Positions 7,700 through 14,235 of a stretch of DNA of 18,216 bases are shown here, in pieces; positions within the stretch are counted from its first letter, which is position 1; each line of letters begins with the position of its first letter. Where the stretch lies: positions 1-18,216 of the forward strand of contig JBBRTW010000097.1 of assembly GCA_038244055.1 (NCBI GenBank). The letters run 5' to 3'. Source of the DNA: DASPKW01 sp038244055 (lineage in GTDB: Bacteria; Planctomycetota; Phycisphaerae; Tepidisphaerales; Tepidisphaeraceae). Made by a program: the position numbers and the translations under genes. Below the pieces are notes generated by a model that did not search any database, was not told the DNA's origin, and saw nothing but the letters and a program-made list of their open reading frames with translations.

Positions 7700-7898
7700 G
7701 AAATGCTCCAGTTCCTGGTTCCACCATCATCGCACCCGCCATCCGGCTCGCGCGCGGCATCGCGGGTCCATCCTCTTAAGACACGCGATCGACGCGGAAG
7801 TTGAAGCGACCGCGCACAATCCGGCTCTGGCCGATGTTCATTCATCATCCGATTCACCTTCCCAATAACCGCATACCGAAAAGCCTTCACCACTTTAA

Positions 7899-7919
7899 GT
7901 TTTTAGTTTTTAGTTTTCG
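7899..7919. repeat. Short heptamer run (GTTTTTA)2-3
   Basis: GTTTTTA, GTTTTTA and GTTTTCG follow one another just beyond the stop codon of the dehydrogenase gene. The remaining spacer up to 7700 shows no gene or strong hairpin. It is too short to be significant alone, but the 7-base period matches the other spacers. Confidence 0.45.
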
Positions 7920-7928
7920 ATGACTCCC

Positions 7929-10900
7929 CTACCTCCCCACCGGCGCCTCCAGCACGAACCGCATCAAGTCTCGAAACTCATCGTCCTTGAGCACCTGATC
8001 GAATCCCTCCGGCATCACGCTCTTGGGACTCACCCGCCTTTCCTTGATCTGGGTCTTCTGAATCACCTCTTCCTTCGGGCCGGCCGACAGGAGCTTGATG
8101 TACTGCGGCGTCTCCTCCACAAGCCGGCCGGATTTCGTGTCGCCATCGTTGGTGTCCACGATGATGTTCTCATATCCCACGCCGATGATCTGATCGGGAT
8201 CGATCACATTATTCAGCAGCAAGTCCAGCGTACCCCGGCCGACGCCCGTGATATCCGGGCCGACCGGCGGGTTGGCGCCTTCGCCATTAAGCTGATGACA
8301 GACGGCGCAGTGCTGGACGAAGAGGGCGTGGCCGCGCTCTTTGTTCACCGGGCCGTTCATGACGATGGATTTTTTGGATTCGATGAGCTTCTGCTTGTCG
8401 GCCGGGGATTCGCGGTACGCGCCGACTGTGGCGGCCATGAGCGTTTTGAGATCGGCATCTTTGGCGGCCTGCGCCGCGAGAGTACGGAGCGCGGGCAGTG
8501 GGATGTCGGCCGCCTCCACTTTCTTCTCCTTCACCGCCATCAGGAGCGACTTGGCCCATGCCGGGCGGGCGGAGAGGGTTTCGCAGGCGGCGCGGCGAAC
8601 CTCCGCGCCGGGGAGATGCGCCCACTGGCCGAGGATCGCGCTCCCATCGGCCTCGACGCCGAACTCGCCCAGGCCGCGCAACGCCTGAATTTTGAGTTGC
8701 GGCTCGCTGGCCGATTCACCGATCACTTTCAGCAGCGCCTTCCGCACGGCATCGCTCTTATTGCCCGCCAGCAGTTTGGCGGCCGCCAGGCGTTCGTTCT
8801 CGGCCGCCTTCGCATCGCCCAGCAATTTGAGCGCGGTTTCCACGCTGGCCTTGCTGCCCCATTGGGTTGAGAGTTGTTTCGATTTGGCCACCACATCCCT
8901 GTCGGCGCTTTTGGCGAGCGATGCGGCGATGGCTTCGGAATTGGCCGGCGGGGTCATGAACGATTTGTGCCCGGCGATGATCCCATCCAGCATAACGGCG
9001 GCGATGGGCTTGTCCTTGTTGCTTTCGATGAACGACAGCAGGGACGCGACCAGCTTGTCGTCGCCGCTGGAATAAAGCCGCCGCGCGATCGAGCGCGGGA
9101 CGAGCGGGCCGCTGGCCTTCAGGGCGCTCAGGTCGGATGCGTAGAAATCGAAGAGGGCCTGGGCGCTGCCCGCGAGCTTAGGCTCCAGCGCGTACCAGAT
9201 CAGTTCGGGCAACATCGAATCCTCATTCGTGCCTTCCTGATCCAGCAGAATCTCAATCAGGGGGACCGTTTCCAGCGCCGCGAGCCGCCGGGCCGATTCC
9301 GCGACGGCGGCGCGGACGGATGGGGATTTGTCGGTGGCCAGAAGGCGCACGAGGCTGAGTTGGTCATTGCCCGCGCCCTCCATCTCACCGGCGAAGCGGG
9401 CGATCCACATGCGGATCGCCGGCTCGGGGTCGGCCGCCAGCTTGTGCATGCGCTCGAGGTTCAGGTTGCCGGTGCTGTAGAGGGTCCAGAGGGCGGCCAT
9501 GCGCGCTTCGAGCGCCTGGTTGCGCGTCTGCACCATCGGCATCAGCAGCGGGGCGGCGGCGGTTTTGCGCTCGCTAAGGATGCGCTGCGCATGCCGCCGC
9601 ATCCAGACGTTGGGATCCTTCAGTGTATCAACGAGCTGCACATCGTTGAGTTTCTGCAGATCCAGCCCCTCCGGCCGCGGCGGCACCTTTTTCCCCTTCT
9701 CATTGCCGACGTACACCACCCGCCAGATTCTCCCGCGCTCGCGATCGAGATCCGGCTGCCGCGAATTCTGATAGCAGGGGTATTTGTCGTACCAGTCGGC
9801 GATCCAGATATTCCCATCCGGGCCGACCTGGGTATTGACCGGCCGGAACCAGCCATCCGTCGTGTTCAAGAACGCATCGTCGACGTGATCCTTCCCCTTG
9901 TGCAAATCCTTCGCGACAAATGATGAACCACTGGCAACCAGTTGATCCTGATTGATGCAATTGCCATGGATATTGCCCATCAGGATCGTCCCATCATATT
10001 CCTTCGGCCACGCCCCGCCCTGGTACACCTGCACCCCGCTGTAGGCAGCCCGGAAATGCTTGTGATCGTTGATGTGCTTGAGCAGGTCATACGCATAAGG
10101 CCACCCCGGCACGCCCCCCTGCCGAACGTACACGCCCCCCGGCGCGACGTGCCACAGATGCTCCACCACGCAGGCCGAGACGAACACATTCCCGTAGCGA
10201 TCCCAGTCCAGCCCCCACTGGTTGGAAATGCCATCGCCGAAGAGCTCCAGCCGCTTGTCGGATGGGTTGAAGCGCAGCACGCCGGCGTTGAACTTCACGG
10301 GCGGGCGCTCGGGATGATCCGGGTCGGTGACTTTCGAGCTGGTGAAGACCCCATGCGTGAAATACATCCAGCCATCGGGGCCCCAGGTCAGATTGTTCAA
10401 AAGCTCGTGGCGATCCTCCAGCCCGAAACCGGTGAGGATCACTTTCTTCTCATCGGCCACATCATCCCCGTTGGTATCTTTCATGAACCACAGATCGGGC
10501 GCGGCCCCAACATACACGCCGCCATTGCCGATCTGCACGGCCGTCGCCAGGTTCAACCCATCGGCGAAGACCGTCACCTTATCCGCCCGGCCATCGCCAT
10601 CGGTATCCTCCAACACTTTCACGCGATCGCGATTCTTAGCGCCTTCCTTGGTCGTATAGGGATAATCGTAAAGCTCCACCACCCAGAGCCGGCCGCGATC
10701 GTCCCAGGCCATGGAGACGGGATTGATCACATCGGGCTCGGCCGCGAAGAGGCGGACTTCGAACCCCTCCGGAACGCGGAACATTTTCTGCGCTTCTTCA
10801 GGCGAGAGCGCGGCGGACATGGCCGGCTCGCGGCCTTTCTCCTTGGACGTGAGCACCTGCCCGAGCGCCGTCCCCCCCGTCAGGCCCGCGCAAAAACCAC

Positions 10901-10949
10901 CCCACAGAACCGCTACCATCACCACATTCAAAATTGTTTTCCGCTTCAT
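7929..10949 (-). CDS. Exported PVC-type dehydrogenase: beta-propeller, HEAT repeats and C-terminal cytochrome c
   Basis: The 1006-residue product has a signal peptide (residues 1-30). An NHL/soluble-glucose-dehydrogenase-like propeller covers about 55-412, with the hallmark FRVPEGFEVRLFAAEP near 57-72 and repeated GPDGWMYFTHG and GPDGNIWIADWYD blades. Helical HEAT-like repeats follow from about 440 to 820. A PVC-type c-heme domain ends the protein, with CAVCH at 881-885, PPVGPDITGVG after it, and SVMPEGF near the C terminus offering a possible Met ligand. The family is called a putative membrane-bound dehydrogenase; the natural substrate is unknown but probably a sugar. The ATG at 10949 follows an AGGGA-type site and starts the signal peptide. 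It is first in the minus-strand group leading to the DUF1080 and TIM-barrel genes. Confidence 0.92.
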   Translation of the reverse strand: MKRKTILNVVMVAVLWGGFCAGLTGGTALGQVLTSKEKGREPAMSAALSPEEAQKMFRVPEGFEVRLFAAEPDVINPVSMAWDDRGRLWVVELYDYPYTTKEGAKNRDRVKVLEDTDGDGRADKVTVFADGLNLATAVQIGNGGVYVGAAPDLWFMKDTNGDDVADEKKVILTGFGLEDRHELLNNLTWGPDGWMYFTHGVFTSSKVTDPDHPERPPVKFNAGVLRFNPSDKRLELFGDGISNQWGLDWDRYGNVFVSACVVEHLWHVAPGGVYVRQGGVPGWPYAYDLLKHINDHKHFRAAYSGVQVYQGGAWPKEYDGTILMGNIHGNCINQDQLVASGSSFVAKDLHKGKDHVDDAFLNTTDGWFRPVNTQVGPDGNIWIADWYDKYPCYQNSRQPDLDRERGRIWRVVYVGNEKGKKVPPRPEGLDLQKLNDVQLVDTLKDPNVWMRRHAQRILSERKTAAAPLLMPMVQTRNQALEARMAALWTLYSTGNLNLERMHKLAADPEPAIRMWIARFAGEMEGAGNDQLSLVRLLATDKSPSVRAAVAESARRLAALETVPLIEILLDQEGTNEDSMLPELIWYALEPKLAGSAQALFDFYASDLSALKASGPLVPRSIARRLYSSGDDKLVASLLSFIESNKDKPIAAVMLDGIIAGHKSFMTPPANSEAIAASLAKSADRDVVAKSKQLSTQWGSKASVETALKLLGDAKAAENERLAAAKLLAGNKSDAVRKALLKVIGESASEPQLKIQALRGLGEFGVEADGSAILGQWAHLPGAEVRRAACETLSARPAWAKSLLMAVKEKKVEAADIPLPALRTLAAQAAKDADLKTLMAATVGAYRESPADKQKLIESKKSIVMNGPVNKERGHALFVQHCAVCHQLNGEGANPPVGPDITGVGRGTLDLLLNNVIDPDQIIGVGYENIIVDTNDGDTKSGRLVEETPQYIKLLSAGPKEEVIQKTQIKERRVSPKSVMPEGFDQVLKDDEFRDLMRFVLEAPVGR

Positions 10950-11254
10950 TCTCGTTTCCCTGCTGACGTGTGCGACAAACCAGTCCGACAGATTGGGCAC
11001 GGGCAAGTTCATGCCGAGGCCGCTCATAGTACCGCCGAGCCGCGATTCCGCTCATCCATTCCTGAAAATGCTTACGACGGCCGTAAAAACCTCGTTCGGC
11101 GGATCAAAATGATGCGGTTGCGTTTCCAAACCACGCAATTTCGACCAATGGTCCCCCGCTTTTGCATGGTCATCCCCCGGCGGCCGCCCATGACGGCCGC
11201 AACAGTGTCAAACGATTCCGAAAAATCATCCCGAAAGAAAGCGAAAGGTGCTCT
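10950..11254. promoter_or_regulatory. Divergent intergenic region between dehydrogenase and first PepSY-like gene
   Basis: Both flanking genes read outward, so promoters for each should lie here. A 7-pair GC hairpin, GCGGCCG / CGGCCGC (11180-11186 and 11194-11200), lies about 55 bases before the start at 11255. I could not identify convincing -35/-10 boxes, and no gene is supported inside. Confidence 0.5.
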
Positions 11255-11629
11255 ATGCAACTCAACCCTCAACGCCCCCTGGGCAAACTCAATTGGATCG
11301 CCGCGGCCGCGCTGGCCCTGGGCACATCGGCCCTGCTTCCATCCAGCAGCCGCGCTGATGACCGTTACGATCGCTGGCGCGACACTCACTCGGACCGCAA
11401 TGAGCGCAATGTCGATTACGACATCCCCATGAAGGATGTGCCGCCGCGCGTCCGCGAAACGCTCAACGCCGAGCGCCGCGGCCGGGAAATTGAATCGGTG
11501 CAGTTCGTCCGCCGCGATGGCAAGGAGTTCTACCGCTTCCGCATCGACCGCAAGCATAGCGCGGACCTCAGCATCCGCATCAGCCCGGATGGCCGGCTCC
11601 TGAGCATTGAAGAGGCCGGCGATAAGTAA
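11255..11629 (+). CDS. Small exported PepSY-like protein, paralogue 1
   Basis: The product has 124 residues. A signal peptide covers about 1-34 (WIAAAALALGTSALL, SSRA). A charged linker rich in D and R (DDRYDRWRDTHSDRNERN) follows at 35-52. Residues 59-122 form a PepSY-like unit: VPPRVRETLNAE, a variable turn, IESVQFVRRDGKEFYRFRI, then LSIRISPDGRLLSIEE. That helix-strand-strand-strand pattern is typical of PepSY-like/beta-lactamase-inhibitor-like domains, which bind or inhibit partners outside the cytoplasm. The actual role is unknown. The start at 11255 has AAAGGTG upstream, matching AGAGGTG before paralogue 2; longer in-frame versions from 11162 would bury the signal peptide. Confidence 0.8.
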   Translation: MQLNPQRPLGKLNWIAAAALALGTSALLPSSSRADDRYDRWRDTHSDRNERNVDYDIPMKDVPPRVRETLNAERRGREIESVQFVRRDGKEFYRFRIDRKHSADLSIRISPDGRLLSIEEAGDK

Positions 11630-11644
11630 AAAAACACCGTTCAT

Positions 11645-11682
11645 CGGGCATGCTCCTCGACTGAAAAGCTGGAGCATGCCCG
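11645..11682 (+). terminator. Hairpin after PepSY-like paralogue 1
   Basis: CGGGCATGCTCC (11645-11656) and GGAGCATGCCCG (11671-11682) form a perfect 12-pair stem with a 14-base loop, 15 bases after the stop codon. The tail GTGGACTTTAAGTT has only a weak T-run. It probably ends or stabilises the mRNA. Confidence 0.55.
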
Positions 11683-11700
11683 GTGGACTTTAAGTTATAG

Positions 11701-11763
11701 CCGCGTCCTTTCGGGGACGCGGCGAATGCCCAGCCCACGGAACTCTCCCTCCGTGGGCTTTTT
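11701..11763 (+). terminator. Second hairpin plus canonical Rho-independent terminator
   Basis: CCGCGTCC / GGACGCGG (11701-11708, 11715-11722) makes an 8-pair hairpin. Then AGCCCACGGA (11732-11741) and TCCGTGGGCT (11750-11759) form a perfect 10-pair stem followed by TTTTT (11759-11763). The second is a textbook intrinsic terminator. Together with the hairpin at 11645-11682 there are three stable structures in a row, more than one gene end needs. Confidence 0.8.
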
Positions 11764-11787
11764 CGCGCCAGCCTCATAACAAAGCGA

Positions 11788-11829
11788 CTTCATCCTTCAT
11801 CCTTCTGTCTGCATCCTTCCGCCTTCCTA
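11788..11829. repeat. Degenerate heptamer run (CTTCATC)6
   Basis: Contiguous 7-mers CTTCATC, CTTCATC, CTTCTGT, CTGCATC, CTTCCGC, CTTCCTA are seen. The first two are identical and the rest share CTTC or CATC. The rest of the spacer up to 11954 contains a perfect 12-base palindrome, TTAGATATCTAA (11861-11872), and no supported gene. Confidence 0.6.
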
Positions 11830-11954
11830 TCCTCCCCCCTGCCCTATTCCGGTCAATTACTTAGATATCTAACCTTCTCCCCCGACCCCTGTCTATTCCC
11901 ATGTCCGCAATGTGATGTGCGGCCAAGACCAGAACCGAAAGACAGAGGTGCTTT

Positions 11955-12419
11955 ATGAAACTGCGTTGGATTGCTACCGTCGCCCTTGGTTTGGGCGCTT
12001 CTTCCCTGATGACTTCCTCGGCCATGGCCGACTATCGCCACGATGACCGCTACGACCGCGACCGCGTCGAACACCGCGAGATCGACCGCCGGATCGAAGT
12101 TCCCAAGGTCATCGTCCGCGAGGATGATTGCGACTTCGATCGCGAGATTGGTCTGAGCCAGGTGCCCGCCCGCGTGCTGGCCACGCTCGATTGCGAGCGG
12201 CATGGCAAGCCGATCGAAGCCGTCCAGTACGTCCGCCGCGATGGGAAGCTGTTCTATCGCTTCCGTCTCGATGGCCGACAGGATGTGAACCTTCGGATCA
12301 GCCCCGATGGCCGGTTGCTGAGCGTGCAGGAAGCCGGCCCGGAGTATGGGCATGTCGCCCAGGGCCATTGGGATCATGATCGGTCCGATCATGACCGGTC
12401 CGATCACTGGCATCGGTAA
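11955..12419 (+). CDS. Small exported PepSY-like protein with His/Asp-rich tail, paralogue 2
   Basis: The product has 154 residues: signal peptide to about A25 (TSSAMA), a charged linker (DYRHDDRYDRDRVEHREIDRR), a PepSY-like unit at about 69-127 (VPARVLATLDCERHGKPIEAVQYVRRDGKLFYRFRL, LRISPDGRLLSVQEAG), then a 22-residue tail with six histidines and the repeat DHDRS DHDRS. The core is strongly similar to the protein encoded just upstream, so the pair arose by tandem duplication. C59 and C80 have no counterpart there and could form a disulfide. The tail could bind a metal ion; that is inference. It is encoded by two copies of a 15-base repeat (12372-12401). AGAGGTG precedes the ATG. Confidence 0.82.
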   Translation: MKLRWIATVALGLGASSLMTSSAMADYRHDDRYDRDRVEHREIDRRIEVPKVIVREDDCDFDREIGLSQVPARVLATLDCERHGKPIEAVQYVRRDGKLFYRFRLDGRQDVNLRISPDGRLLSVQEAGPEYGHVAQGHWDHDRSDHDRSDHWHR

Positions 12420-12454
12420 AGTGTGAATCTCCTGAGTGTTTCGTTGAACCCCCA

Positions 12455-12491
12455 CGCGGGGACGATCGAAAGGTCGTCCCCGCGTTAAGTT
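12455..12491 (+). terminator. Hairpin after PepSY-like paralogue 2
   Basis: CGCGGGGACGA (12455-12465) and TCGTCCCCGCG (12474-12484) form a perfect 11-pair stem with an 8-base loop, followed by TTAAGTT. The same TTAAGTT follows the hairpin after paralogue 1 (about 11690-11696), so the gene ends look duplicated too. The weak T-run leaves termination efficiency open. Confidence 0.6.
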
Positions 12492-12503
12492 GCGCCGCGC
12501 GAC

Positions 12504-12568
12504 AGGGTCAGGAGCCGGTCGCCAGAGACGCTCTTTCGCCGACAATCGTCTCCCCGGCTCCTGACCCT
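12504..12568. repeat. Long inverted repeat with 15-bp perfect arms
   Basis: AGGGTCAGGAGCCGG (12504-12518) is the exact reverse complement of 12554-12568. The 35-base interior contains GAGACG and CGTCTC (about 12525-12530 and 12547-12552), which continue the fold. A short TTT follows. It lies only 19 bases past another hairpin, so it looks more like a dispersed palindromic element than a second terminator. Between it and 12713 I see nothing beyond a short AATGCA/TGCATT palindrome. Confidence 0.7.
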
Positions 12569-12713
12569 TTCCCGCCCCCGTGCGGAAATCGCTCCACTGA
12601 ATCCCACCCGCGATGCAATGCATTTTGCATTCATTCTTCCCGATTCCCTGTCGTAAGCCGCCCCAACACGTTGCTCCCCGGCGCGTAACAGTTATCGTAG
12701 TGTCTGATTAGAT

Positions 12714-12762
12714 GACGCCCGTTCGACGCCCGTTCGACGCGCTTCGCAAGCGAAGCGGCTAA
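12714..12762 (-). repeat. 11-base direct repeat and dispersed hairpin module, copy C
   Basis: GACGCCCGTTC occurs twice in tandem (12714-12724, 12725-12735). The hairpin module follows in minus orientation (12762 to 12735): TTAGC, CGCTTCGC, TT, GCGAAGCG, CGTCG. All eight pairs are perfect and differ from copies A and B by compensating changes. Confidence 0.75.
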
Positions 12763-12788
12763 CCGACGCCAGTTCGCACATCGCACAC

Positions 12789-12841
12789 ACTCAGGACTCA
12801 GCACTCAGGACTCCCCACTCTTCCCGCACTCAGGACTGCTC
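12789..12841. repeat. Heptamer array (ACTCAGG) reaching the ribosome binding site
   Basis: ACTCAGG, ACTCAGC, ACTCAGG, ACTCCCC and ACTCTTC run from 12789 to 12823. After four bases ACTCAGG and ACTGCTC follow (12828-12841). The last ACTCAGG plus the next A gives AGGA (12832-12835), seven bases before the ATG at 12843, so the repeat appears to supply the Shine-Dalgarno sequence of the FG-GAP gene. Confidence 0.8.
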
Positions 12842-12842
12842 T

Positions 12843-14147
12843 ATGAAACGATTCACCGCACTCGCCGCACTCGCTCTCGCCGCCGCGCCGTTCTTCGCCC
12901 GCGCGGAGGAAGCGCCGACCAATGTCACCTGGAAAAAGATCATCCTCACCGACAAGTTCTACTCCGAAGGCGCCAACGCGGCCGACTTCAACAAAGATGG
13001 CCACATGGACATCGTCTACGGCCCCTACTGGTGGGAAGGCCCGGATTTCACCAAGCGGCACGACATTTTCAAGCCCACCGGCAAGGCGGCCGAGGGGTCG
13101 TGGAAGCCTGATAACGAATATTCCAAGGATGCCTTTTTCGCCTTCACCTACGATTTCAATGGCGATGGCTACCCCGATTACCTCGTCTACGCATTCCCCG
13201 GCGAAGGCGCTCGCGTCTACATCAACCCCGGCAAGGAAGGCCTCGAGAAGGGCGAGCTCTGGAAGATGACCCAGGTCTTCGACGTCGTCGATAACGAATC
13301 CCCCACCTTCGGTGATTTCCTGGGCACGGGAAAACCGGTTGGCATCTTCCACACCTCGGATCAAAAAGTCCTTCCCGATGATGGCAAGAAAGGCGGCGCT
13401 ATCGGTTACGCAACCATCGACTGGACCGATCCGCTTAAGAAGTGGACCTTCCACCCGGTCTCGCCCAAGGGCGGCTGGCAGCGCTTCACCCACGGTTACG
13501 GCTGGGGCGATGTCAACGGCGACGGCAAGAACGATATCATCGACTCCAAGGGCTGGTGGGAAAACCCCGGCGATGAAACCGCCAAGGAATGGAAGCGGCA
13601 TCCGGTCGACTTCTATTCCAAGAACAAGGCCGGCCAGGATCATGGCGGCGGCGGCGCGCAAATTTACGTTTACGATGTCGATGGCGATGGCCTCAACGAT
13701 GTCGTCACCAGCCTCCAGGCCCACGGCTGCGGCCTGTCATGGTTCAAGCAGGAAAAGGCCGCCGATGGCTCGATCACCTTCAAGCGCAACGACATCATGC
13801 CGGTGGACTACGAAGCCAACTCCCAGGGCATCAAGTTCAGCCAGCTCCACGCCGTCGACTTAGTCGATATCAACGGCGACGGGCTCAAGGACATTGTCAC
13901 CGGCAAACGCTACTTCGCCCACGGCTCCAAGGGCGATGTCGCCGCGCTCGACCCGGCCGTCCTCTACTGGTTCGAGCTCAAGCGCAATCCGGCCGACAAA
14001 TCCGTGCAGTGGATCGGCCACAAGATCGATGAAGAAGCCGGCGTCGGCACGCAGATCGTCGCCAAAGACATCAACGGCGACGGCAAGCCCGACATCATCG
14101 TCGGCAACAAGAAGGGCGCGTGCGTGCTGATTCAGACGACAAAGTAA
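12843..14147 (+). CDS. Exported FG-GAP/VCBS repeat protein
   Basis: The product has 434 residues with a signal peptide (ALAALALAAAPFFARA, cleavage near 21). The body is a beta-propeller of FG-GAP/VCBS repeats carrying six calcium-type D-x-[DN]-x-D-G loops: DFNKDGHMD (48-56), DFNGDGYPD (104-112), DVNGDGKND (223-231), DVDGDGLND (278-286), DINGDGLKD (342-350) and DINGDGKPD (409-417). WWE motifs after the first and third loops mark repeat boundaries. Such proteins are exported binding or scaffold proteins with unknown ligand; planctomycetes encode many. Start choice is supported by the signal peptide and AGGA seven bases upstream. No enzyme domain is attached. Confidence 0.9.
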   Translation: MKRFTALAALALAAAPFFARAEEAPTNVTWKKIILTDKFYSEGANAADFNKDGHMDIVYGPYWWEGPDFTKRHDIFKPTGKAAEGSWKPDNEYSKDAFFAFTYDFNGDGYPDYLVYAFPGEGARVYINPGKEGLEKGELWKMTQVFDVVDNESPTFGDFLGTGKPVGIFHTSDQKVLPDDGKKGGAIGYATIDWTDPLKKWTFHPVSPKGGWQRFTHGYGWGDVNGDGKNDIIDSKGWWENPGDETAKEWKRHPVDFYSKNKAGQDHGGGGAQIYVYDVDGDGLNDVVTSLQAHGCGLSWFKQEKAADGSITFKRNDIMPVDYEANSQGIKFSQLHAVDLVDINGDGLKDIVTGKRYFAHGSKGDVAALDPAVLYWFELKRNPADKSVQWIGHKIDEEAGVGTQIVAKDINGDGKPDIIVGNKKGACVLIQTTK

Positions 14148-14207
14148 GGTGGGCGCCGCCCACCGCATGCAATGGGTGGCACGGGTAAGCGTACTCGCTT
14201 ACCCGTG
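14148..14207. repeat. Two hairpins between convergent genes
   Basis: GGTGGGC / GCCCACC (14148-14154, 14158-14164) starts at the base after the FG-GAP stop codon. CACGGGTAAGCG / CGCTTACCCGTG (14180-14191, 14196-14207) is a perfect 12-pair stem with a TACT loop. They lie between two genes that converge, so they may terminate both transcripts. Neither has a strong T-run. Confidence 0.65.
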
Positions 14208-14235
14208 TCTTCACCCGCCCAAATCGCGCCCAGCC

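Noticed and set aside
7684..7893. 69-residue minus-strand open frame upstream of DUF1080 copy 2
   Set aside because: It overlaps the start and ribosome site of the DUF1080 gene and shows no recognisable pattern or signal peptide.
9942..11432. 496-residue plus-strand open frame crossing the start of the dehydrogenase and the divergent spacer
   Set aside because: It covers the promoter region and overlaps two supported genes; it is rich in H, P, R and I as expected for the antisense of a GC-rich gene.
14148..14179. Possible riboswitch-like alternative pairing after the FG-GAP gene
   Set aside because: The alternative stem CCACC/GGTGG has only five pairs and lies downstream of the gene between convergent transcripts.
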